The position numbers were made by a program, and so were the translations under genes. The notes beneath the pieces are model-generated. The model saw only the letters and a program-made list of their open reading frames with translations, did not search any database and was not told the origin of the DNA. From Byssochlamys sp. IMV 00236 (taxonomy: Eukaryota; Ascomycota; Eurotiomycetes; Eurotiales; Thermoascaceae): a stretch of 64,000 nucleotides of DNA. The stretch covers positions 286,174 through 350,173 of the forward strand of contig MSJH02000823.1 in assembly GCA_001931875.2 (NCBI GenBank), given 5' to 3'. Shown piece after piece: positions 23,118 to 31,322 of this stretch (the stretch's first letter is position 1; the number at the start of each line of letters is the position of its first letter).

Positions 23118-23806
23118 ATGGTGGTAAGTTTCTTACCTGCGAATACGTGCGGTTATACGGAGTGTCTGACTGGAACGCCCAGCTCGGCCGCCTGACCCAT
23201 TACGCTTTCGATGCGGTACTCAGTATGTCCTTCTTCCCCCCTTCCCTCGCGGTGATGATGAAGAGCTCATGTCTCGAAAATGCGATCGTGTATAAGTATA
23301 TTTGAATGACTAAACTGACTTTCTTTTTTCCCTTTCACAGTCTCCGCCTTCCTGGCTGGAGTAAAGCGATCCACGGGCCTCACGTAAATACATCCCTCCC
23401 CATCGTTCATTTCCCATCCCCCGCTACCTACCCATCACTACAAGTTCTACTACTTCTGAACTTCTGCCCGGCTTCCGGAGCACTCCATTTATCTTCCATT
23501 CCTTGCCATCTCTTTCCTCGCATGTAGCGCCCTCTGTTCTATTCGCACCCCAGCAGTGTTTATCGCGATAGGAAAGCACTCGTTGCGCATGGAAAGATCA
23601 AACGAAGTACTAACTGCCCTGTCCCGCGCTCACCCCCTTTGGCGGACGCGCGAGACCTTCACAGCCCCAGCCTCAATTCAGACAAACTCACCGATAACAA
23701 AGAAGTCAAGAAGTGGGTCGAGAACTACCTCGGTGTTGGCGAATGGGTCATGGATCAATCCGTGGCCGTTCTGGGATCTACTGGCTGGTTTGAGCGCAGA
23801 CGGTGA
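23118..23806 (+). CDS. Small DUF1748-family protein
   Basis: Four exons (23118-23123, 23183-23222, 23341-23383, 23665-23806) give 76 residues. The first coding exon is only ATGGTG, split from the rest by a 59-nt intron. The other introns are 118 and 281 nt. The joined protein reads LGRLTHYAFDAVL, ISAFLAGVKRSTGL and, at the end, VKKWVENYLGVGEWVMDQSV followed by GWFERRR. This is the conserved layout of the fungal DUF1748 family: a short membrane-associated helix, a GxKRSTGL signature and an amphipathic helix. Family members are associated with mitochondrial membranes in yeast, as far as I recall; function is not established here. Joins are all in phase with GT/AG sites, and the protein ends where family members end, so the model is trusted despite its short exons. 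Confidence 0.88.
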
Positions 23807-24454
23807 ATTTTCTGCGAGACGGATGTTCGGGGTGGACTAGTCCCGGTCGTTTGATAAGGCTAAGGAGATTTGGAGACCCGGTATAGGAGGGAGGATGGTC
23901 GTGTTATCGCTGTGCGAAAAAGGCAGCAGCGAGTGAGAGATAGAGAGAGAGAGAGAGAGGTGACGATACAGCTTCGTTTTCTTTGGGCGCATCATTCAAT
24001 CTCATGTCCTTGACTCCGCGTGGGAACCGGCGTTGGGAACGTTTTATCAGGATATCCAGTGCTTGTTTCTTGTTCGAACAATGCATCTTTTCTTCTACCT
24101 CTCATTTGTTTGTTGAATATATCCATTGAAACACAAGGTTAAGGCATAGACGCCGTCTTTTGTCGGCGCGAGATTTACCCTGTCAAGAAGGCGAAGCTGG
24201 TTGTAGACACGTCTGCGGCCAAGCCGCATCCATATTCAGTTCTAACGTATCCGGCGTTTGAACTGAGTCGGCGAAAAAGAGCATCGAATGCAGATCTATG
24301 GGAGATCCTAACTGTGACTCGGGAGACATTCGAAACCATAACTGGCCAACCTGTACAGCGATTGGTCTGAGAAGCAGGTGCAACCAAAAGTTCCAGGACA
24401 TCGGAAGCAAAGGAAACCGGACTTTTCAATTGGAAAGCTATTCCTTCACCTCAA
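23807..24454. other. Intergenic region with GA microsatellite
   Basis: This is the 3' flank of two convergent genes. An AG dinucleotide run covers about 23942-23959. Small open frames on both strands have no motifs. Confidence 0.4.
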
Positions 24455-26057
24455 TCATGTGCGGAGTAACTCGTCAATATCGACGCGGTAGAAGTAAGAT
24501 ATATGGTCTAGATCCTCCCAGTAATGTGCTACACAGTCTCGAGAGATGAGAATGAGCTGACTGGAGAGGAATTTGTCTGTTCTTGCCGTTAGCACATGTA
24601 TCAAAACTCCCCGCAAGAATATAGAAAAAATGTTTCTTGTATTCGAAACACAAGAAAAATGAACACGTACCATCTCTGAAGCCAAGGTGCGCGACATGGC
24701 CTCGACTCCTCACCATTCTGGCACCTCGAAACGGATCCTCTTCTGCTATCCGCACTAGGCCACCAGGCCCAATGTCTTCTGAGATCCACGAGATCTCACC
24801 CCGTGGGACGTTTGGATCTCCAGTCAGCTTAATCGCTTCTAGAGTACCTCTCTGGATAAGACCACCTCCTTGAAGTTCGTCCTGTTCGGCCGCTTCATTC
24901 TCGGGCAAACTAATACGGCTCCCGTCTTCGGCTTGTTCGAGGGCACTCGAGGCTGATCCGGCTACTTTGTCTCGCTGAAGAAAGAGAAGGAACTCGCATC
25001 CGTGGTCTGAGTAGTCCCCGACCCATATTCCCTGATATGGTTTCTCTCTTGTGGGAGTGTAGAGCTCCGGCTCCAGCGTTGCGTATGTCGACATCGTCTC
25101 ACTGCTTCCTGCCGCGAATATAGGGAGGCCCATGCGGAAATGCGCCCAGCGTCTCACGCGGAAGGCAGATTCTGATACCTGCCTTATATTTTGTGGCCGA
25201 CTGTCCCATTCTGACCAGTGAGCAGCCCCATTCCGGTACACACGGTTTTTGCAGGGGATGGTCAGAGGCGGCCACTGCTTGTCGGGGCTGGCTCTCTCAT
25301 CCGGAGGTATTTCGCCAGTACATAATGAAAGAGAATTGTAAACATGCTGCGACTCAAGAGGCATTGGCATGCGAATTTCCCCGTGGAGATACTGCCTCCG
25401 GCTTAGAGGAGCACATGTGGTGTTCTTGAGTAGAATGACCGGGTCGTCAAGCCATAACCGTACCCGGGGTCTGAACGACTGGATGACAACTTCAGGATCG
25501 TATTCCCACACCTGAAATTGCATTGATCGTTTCTCTGCTACTACTCGATAGCCTTCAATTACCCCCCTCCGGTTATCGTACCGTGTGAGGATCAGGTTCC
25601 CCGTATGCGCAGAATCGGAAAACCAGATCTTATTTCGCGGCAAAAACCAGTAAGGATGATGTGCGACATATAGACTTCGGAAGGACGGAAAGGGGCCTGG
25701 AGTGTCGATCTTGGACGGCAGATTTGCATTGACAATATCTGCCCATAATAACTCATTATAACCATGGTTCGCGAGTGTACGACAGGTAGTCGAGGCACAT
25801 GCGAGATCCCTGGCGGAAACATAAGAGAGAATTTGATCTATGATCTCTGGCGGCAGACTCAGAAATCTCGATTCATGAGTTGAATCTTGTTTATCCTTGC
25901 GTTCTGTTAATGAAGCCTTATCGGGGCTCAATGTACCAGTGGCTGTGCTGTCTGTATTCTGCTGTTCAGTCTGTACTCCTGCTATTGTAGATACCTCTGG
26001 ATTATCCATCTGTGATGGACTCTGTCCGGGCTCATCTTCACCGTGCGCCGAATCCAT
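24455..26057 (-). CDS. F-box protein with FBXO31-like (cyclin D1-binding type) domain
   Basis: Two exons, 26057-24671 and 24576-24455, are separated by a 94-nt intron with a GTACGT donor, giving 502 residues. Without splicing the frame runs on into intron sequence, and the spliced end DKFLSSQLI is more conserved-looking. After a disordered acidic head comes an F-box at about 66-112 (FLSLPPEIIDQILSYV, CASTTCRTLA). The C-terminal half has GIWVGDYSDHGCEFLLF (about 340-356) and KLTGDPNVPRGEISW (about 408-422), which I recognise as the FBXO31/Cyclin_D1_bind family. It is therefore a likely substrate receptor of an SCF ubiquitin ligase. The substrate is unknown, and cyclin D itself does not exist in fungi. 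Confidence 0.85.
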
Positions 26058-27037
26058 GGAAGAGTTCGTAGCCCCGGCCAGATTGAACGATATGCTCGGA
26101 GGTATCAGGCACGGATTTGCCTGTCAGTGTAATTGAGGGGTTGCGGGGATCGTCAGAAAGACGATGCCGATGACATCACGAAGAAGAGTCTGGATGTGAC
26201 AACTGCTCCATGAGCGCGATGACTGTTTTTGTATATCTCAGAGACGGAGAGATATCTGAGACGTCGGAGTCAATACTTATTGGAAGCAGTCGGAACGTCA
26301 CAGCTTCTCTGGCCGGCGAGCGACTCCATCTCCGCAGTCTTTGTGCCAGGTGGGTCGAACCGTGAATCCTCCCGCCTGGAGAAGTTGCAGTTCCATCTTC
26401 ATTATTATTGCTAGCAGAAAGTTAACTTCACAAGCTAAGAAACTTCGTTTTGTTTACTTATCTAGTTCCTCGTTCCTCCATGCTATCATGCATTATCATA
26501 ATCATCGGTTCGACAATGAGCTTAACTACGCGCAAGCTGCGTCCACGCTGCCATCTGCTATGAGGTTTAGCGTTGCTAGGTAAGTCACAGTATCCATCAC
26601 CTGCTGGAATGAGCGCCCCGTCATTATTCCTCTTTTCATCACAATCTACATTGTAGTAGATACCTTTTCTATGGGGAAGTTGAGCCAAACAATCGAATCT
26701 GCCAACCGAGCCGCTCGGTTGGCTGCCTACTTAGCCCAAAGCTGATCTTTTCAGCTGGTCTTCACTATTACAACTCACTTCAAAGGCTCTATCTACACCG
26801 CTGTAACCAAGGGAAGAATTTGACCGAGTGAAGCTAGTACTCAGAAGTGACATCCATCCCCTCTTTTTGCCAAATTTTCTCTCATTGTCGCCATGCCAAA
26901 GAGAAAAACTGGGCCAATCGCCCAAACAGATACCACTTCCACAATCCCAAACCCACACCGACAAGAATACGTGCGGAAATACGGATTTGGCGACCGCGTT
27001 GATTTCAGCAACTGTGGAATTTGACTCTAAAGACATA
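26058..27037. other. Intergenic region upstream of a decayed gene
   Basis: No intact gene. Around 26893-27027 a 44-codon frame beginning MPKRKTGPIAQ could be an old N-terminal exon of the pseudogene that follows, because its basic start resembles related fungal proteins. It ends in a stop without a good donor. Confidence 0.3.
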
Positions 27038-27856
27038 ATGGAGCACGAGTCACGAAAAAAGCTGCGAACGGCAGCAGATGGGCCCCTATCTATCGATGCT
27101 TTCCGTGATCATACTTTTGTTACAAATCAGAATGCCTCCCAAATGCATGGGCCAACTTGGAGGAAATCTATGGCAGATTACAGGTACTGGAATCACGAAA
27201 TGAGAGAATCCTTTCGGAGAACATTTCGCTTAACCAGAAATATAATGTTAGATCCAGCTAGGACCAGACCTCTGAGGAGTTCTCCTTTTCGGTCTAGTCG
27301 TCTAGTCGACTTCCGTCAATTACTATCACATACGAAAGGGGAACTGTGTTGCCTATAATGGCGACTGTCTTTGTGATTGTTTCCTATACATGGGAGCGGG
27401 CATGTGGCAGTACTATGATGTGTATGCTGTTAGATCCAGCTAGGACCAGACCTCTGAGGAGTTCTCCTTTTTGGTCTAGTCGTCTAGTCGACTTCCGCTA
27501 TTTCCTATACATGGGAGCGGGCATGCGGCAGGACTATGATGTGTATGCCAAAATCAATGGCTTATTGCCATCAGTCATCTGTTTTGAGGTTGATCGTGAG
27601 TTTCTTCTACTTATTCCAACCCAATAAAAGTGAAACTAATAAAGTTACAGCAAACAGCGAGGCAATAGCCCTGATCAATAAGCATGCGACTATATTTGCG
27701 GACAAAAGCAAAATGGTTCCTGCTACTTTCCACGATTCTTTTCAGAAGTTTATTGAAACTTTCAAAGAGGAGAATTACCCGCAAAATTACCTTTCGACAA
27801 ATGGGCCTCTCGCCCATTGTCATAATGACTTCCTGTATAACTGCCATGGCTTGTAG
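27038..27856 (+). pseudogene. Decayed fungal coiled-coil protein gene
   Basis: Coding pieces of one protein are spread over several frames. A start-like piece MEHESRKKLRTAADG (27038 on) is followed, one frame off, by the coiled-coil segment LEEIYGRLQVLESRNERIL and ISLNQKYN ending at 27246. A 59-nt intron (27247-27305) leads to VNYYHIRKGNCVAYNGD and FLYMGAGMWQYYDVYA. After a repeat of intron and exon comes FLYMGAGMRQDYDVYAKING, then probably a small intron from 27608 (GTGAGT) to 27650, then ALINKHATIFADKSKMVP to a stop at 27856. The arrangement (coiled coil, R-N-x-V-A-H-like turn, YG/NGL motif) recalls a common short Aspergillus family of unknown function. A frameshift and the duplication break it, though a spliced product is not excluded. 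Confidence 0.5.
27247..27548 (+). repeat. Tandem duplication of an intron plus part of its exon
   Basis: A 69-bp block at 27247-27315 recurs at 27429-27497 with one mismatch (C/T), and a 48-bp block at 27380-27427 recurs at 27501-27548 with two. The first block is a 59-nt intron with its acceptor plus 10 exon bases; the second block is exon. The order is A-spacer-B-A'-B', so a 182-bp unit was duplicated and the second copy lost about 64 bp between A' and B' (only CTA remains). The event shifts the reading frame downstream of the second acceptor. Confidence 0.8.
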
Positions 27857-28413
27857 ACAGGTGTGATATGGATGTATATACAGCATTCAATAACCTTGCT
27901 CTACAGTGGTATTTGGAGATAGTCCTGGTATTGCCTGGTGCTGACTGCTTCCCCCAATAGCGCTCTCTGCTAGCAGTATTTGCTACCTACCACCTGATAT
28001 TCTTTTGCTTCACACTTGTATTATTATTTGTGTGCCTTTCTGGTTTATTTGTATTTTGTATTATTAATTCCTTGCTCAAAAGGTGCTTGGTCCTATAAGC
28101 GAGCCAGTCACCTCACACATTCTGGCTATGGTCCAATACAAGCAATAATTCTGTTAGGCCTGCAGTTAAAAACACACAGGTTCGGCTAGTCAGGGAAAGG
28201 CCTATATAAGTAAATAATACATTATCCTATATTATCCTATTACTACTCTATATTAGACTATTAGTGAGATAAGACCTAAAGCCCATATAATTATAGTGCC
28301 GCCAGCACCATCATTTTCCCGTTCCCATATTACCCGTGGACCATATCAGTATGTGCCATTACCGGTTAGTAGCTGGTACACCTGACGCCTTTTAGTCAAA
28401 TAAAAACAGAGCA
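27857..28413. other. AT-rich intergenic region
   Basis: No gene was seen. 28190-28290 is AT-rich with repeated words such as TATTATCCTAT. It is the common 3' flank of the decayed gene (+) and the HNH gene (-). Confidence 0.4.
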
Positions 28414-29643
28414 TTATAGCTCAATGGGACCTCCTTCCTCCGTGGCAGTGTTCCCTAGCGTCTCTCGTACTTTGGCAGGAGAGGGGTTGGTTGAGGCCGT
28501 AGTAAACGAATCCTCGAATTCATCATTGTCTTCGCTATCATCGGACTCGTTCTGAATTCTCGACGGCGATGGGACCCAGGAAAAAATATCTGGACGATCC
28601 TCGATACCGGCAGCATCATCGATGCTATCGTCATCGTCGTCATCATCATTGTCGTCGTAGACATCTGCCGCTCCAGACATTGACACGACCCGTGTCAAAC
28701 GCCATTGCATATCCAGAAGATCCCAGCTGGGGAGAGGGTGTGTAAATGGATTGTCAGTCCGTAGTTCAAATCTATCGCCGGTCTTGATGAAACGTCTCTT
28801 GTTGCTATTGCCAATTCGAGTTGTCAAGTCATTATCCTCCACAGAATCCAGGCCCTCAGACGAACCTGGGCACTTCAAGATATCAACGGTGTCTAATTGT
28901 GAATGGTTGGGCCGTGGCTGCCAATGGAATTCTAGTACTAGAGTCTTTTTGTCATCCGAAAGAGAGATCGGTTTCAGTGCAAAAAAACCTCTATTCCATA
29001 GTTCATGGGCCTGTGAGTTGATGCAGATCATATTAAAGCACCCATCAAATGCTTTAGATGGATCTGTTGGGTCCCGGAAGATCTCAGATCGCCATTTCGT
29101 GATTCTCTCCGCATCAAAGAATGCGTACAGTAGCTTCCAGAATCCAGGCACTGCCGCATCAATACTGCGCCGTGGACTGGCATGGATAAGAGAGTGGGGA
29201 TATATATGAGCAACTTGGTAGACAGTGGCCTTCGTCAAGACACACATCTGATCTCTCTCCTTTGCGAGTCTTTTCGGCTTCTCCGCCCGGCCTTTCTTGG
29301 AAGATTCCGATGGTGATGAAGATGACGTTCCAGACACAGATAAACCCGACTGAGAAATAAGTCTGCGCTGCATCCAATTCAAGACAATGCTGAAGCAGGT
29401 ATCCTCAAGGAGGGAAAAATAGAATTCGGGGATATTCTCGGCTGCCTCGACCAGTGACTGCAATTGTGCAATATCCGCGACTTGGAGAAAAGCCCACAAC
29501 GGAGCTCGTATCTTATCTCGTTTCATCGCTTTTCTGAACTCTGAAAGCAGAGTTAGACGTTCCTGAGACGGCACGTTGCATCTCTCGTCAGGAACTAGCA
29601 CTGTGGTAGCTGTCCGCTCGGGTTCTGGGGAAGCGTCATCCAT
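28414..29643 (-). CDS. HNH_2-type endonuclease domain protein
   Basis: Single exon of 409 residues from the ATG at 29643. The frame is open for 57 more codons upstream, but only through a non-ATG start. The central motif RDQMCVLTKATVYQVAHIYP (about 180-199) matches the fungal HNH_2 pattern, with the Cys and the AHI-P core where the metal site lies. Downstream are the usual conserved LWNRGFFALKPISLSDD and a strand-rich region. The tail contains an acidic run of seven consecutive aspartates (encoded by GATGAC-like codons near 28625-28650) and is probably disordered. Such proteins are expanded and variable in Aspergillus-type genomes. Nuclease activity is inferred from the motif; biological role is unknown. 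Confidence 0.8.
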   Translation of the reverse strand: MDDASPEPERTATTVLVPDERCNVPSQERLTLLSEFRKAMKRDKIRAPLWAFLQVADIAQLQSLVEAAENIPEFYFSLLEDTCFSIVLNWMQRRLISQSGLSVSGTSSSSPSESSKKGRAEKPKRLAKERDQMCVLTKATVYQVAHIYPHSLIHASPRRSIDAAVPGFWKLLYAFFDAERITKWRSEIFRDPTDPSKAFDGCFNMICINSQAHELWNRGFFALKPISLSDDKKTLVLEFHWQPRPNHSQLDTVDILKCPGSSEGLDSVEDNDLTTRIGNSNKRRFIKTGDRFELRTDNPFTHPLPSWDLLDMQWRLTRVVSMSGAADVYDDNDDDDDDDSIDDAAGIEDRPDIFSWVPSPSRIQNESDDSEDNDEFEDSFTTASTNPSPAKVRETLGNTATEEGGPIEL

Positions 29644-30474
29644 TCCGATGGGAGATTCTGCTGTCGACCTATCAACGTCGAGATGAGTGATTTGTGATAA
29701 TGGCAGCAGACTGAATAGAGGTCGGCTTTCGAAGAGTATGAGTTGTGGGAGGTTATAGTCGTAGATCGTACTTGGCAGAAGAAACTGAAGGCTATCAACT
29801 AGCAGTGTCACCAACTTGGTAAGTATGATGGCTAACTAGCTCTTGCTCTCCCGGGGCTCCGATAGATGATGTCTTGCCACCTCTCCAGGAAGCAAGTGGA
29901 AGGCAAGATAACGTGATTCGCCCCTGGCCCGATCAAATCCCCCATGTGATGGACCAACAAAAGATGACTCCGCGGTGAATATCGATTATTTATATATTGG
30001 CCTAGGCAGGATATTACTACGACCCAGAGGAGACCACGGCAGGAATATTATACCTAGGTATGAGTACAGAACTTCCCCTTAGAGTTAAATAAAGGACTGT
30101 GATAGTCATAGAATAGCATTAGTAATAACTTAAACTCGGAGTTAAACTATAGCGAACAAAAGAATAGAGAAAAGGATCAAAAGACTAAAGGAGATTTATA
30201 TTTCTTTTAGCAAATTTTTATACAATTAAGCTTTACTGTAGACTCTAATAGTTTTGAATCTTTAAGAGCTAACAAAATAGAGTCTACATATTTGAATAAT
30301 TTAGTAAGTAGTTAACTTGAATAAAATTCAGTGTAGTGAAAATCTGGAGGGGAAACCTAAGTATGCACCGCGTGATTAGGTCCAGTATAAAAGAGTATTA
30401 ACTCCTATCGTGATTGAAAAAATTCGCTTCGTAGTTGCAAGTCATTGTTGCGCGATTCGAGGACATGATGTACT
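29644..30474. other. Intergenic region with strongly AT-rich patch
   Basis: From about 29985 to 30340 the sequence is visibly richer in A and T than its surroundings, with many TTTA/TAAA words and no open frame. This looks like an eroded, possibly RIP-mutated, remnant, but no parent element can be recognised. The left part is the HNH gene promoter. Confidence 0.45.
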
Positions 30475-30777
30475 CTACGCGCCATGATTGAATGATCCAA
30501 GGAGTCGGAATCCGCCAAAGAGCCAAGGCGATTTATCCCTCCTAGCGTCAAGAACCCCATGTCCAATCAATCAACACACTCTCGACGCGTCCGACACGTC
30601 CGTTCTCCACGATAAGTATGGAAAAGAAGCTTACTCTCCAAGAACGAGGCCTTGGACCGCTCCACCAAAATATGAGGCCAAACCCCAAGCTGCAAGGAAG
30701 AAAGCTCTCTGATTGGCGGGTATAGCATCGGCGGTTGCGCGTTTGTTTACCTTGACCAAATCCGGTAATATGGTCAT
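30475..30777 (-). CDS. Possible small membrane protein
   Basis: An ATG at 30777 opens a frame reading MTILPDLVKVNKRATADAI and then a hydrophobic stretch FFLAAWGLASYFGGAVQGLV. Unspliced it stops after 48 residues at 30631. With the GTAAGC donor at 30634 and an acceptor at 30542 it would continue to GSFNHGA and a stop at 30475, 69 residues in all. The single predicted membrane helix with small residues and a basic N-terminus resembles small mitochondrial inner or outer membrane proteins. I cannot name a family. It is divergent from the coiled-coil gene at 31323. Codon structure looks real, but the second exon is uncertain. Confidence 0.35.
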
Positions 30778-31322
30778 GGCTTGTCCCCGCAGGATCCCAG
30801 AGGGATTTAATTGCTGCCTGCGAAAATGCGAAGAGGATAGACTACATAGTTGATATTTTGAGTTGAAGAATCCTTCAAATACGGAGCAGACGTGTCGGGG
30901 GGTCGTCGTGTTTACTATTTCCCTACACGTTCTCAGAATTGTCTGTTTACGCTTGTTTCTCCAACTCCTCTTTATGAATGCTGACACCGCATTGAATTCA
31001 TTACGCGCATTTCATTTCCTTAGCACCGAAGCCTTTTTACATTTGTTGATCCCTGCACCATTTCCTGCAGGGTCAAGCCGTGCACCCGCGTCCTGTCTCT
31101 GCCTCGAGGTGGGTATATCTCTTATCGCTGTGGAATGGAGATTCCATTGTGAACTGTCTTCGCCTACTCGATCACATACACGCGTCTTGCTGCTCCTAAT
31201 ACAAACTGCCTGCCCTCACCTCGGAGCACATCCAATTCAAGGCTGATAGTGTGGATAACGGACTAGATACTGCCACTGCTTATATCCAAGACCAACAACG
31301 GCGGATAGAACGCCAATCCACA
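30778..31322. other. Intergenic, probable bidirectional promoter
   Basis: This region separates the possible small gene (-) from the coiled-coil gene (+). A plus-strand frame at 30863-31246 has no motif and ends just before the next gene, so it is taken as leader sequence. Confidence 0.35.
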
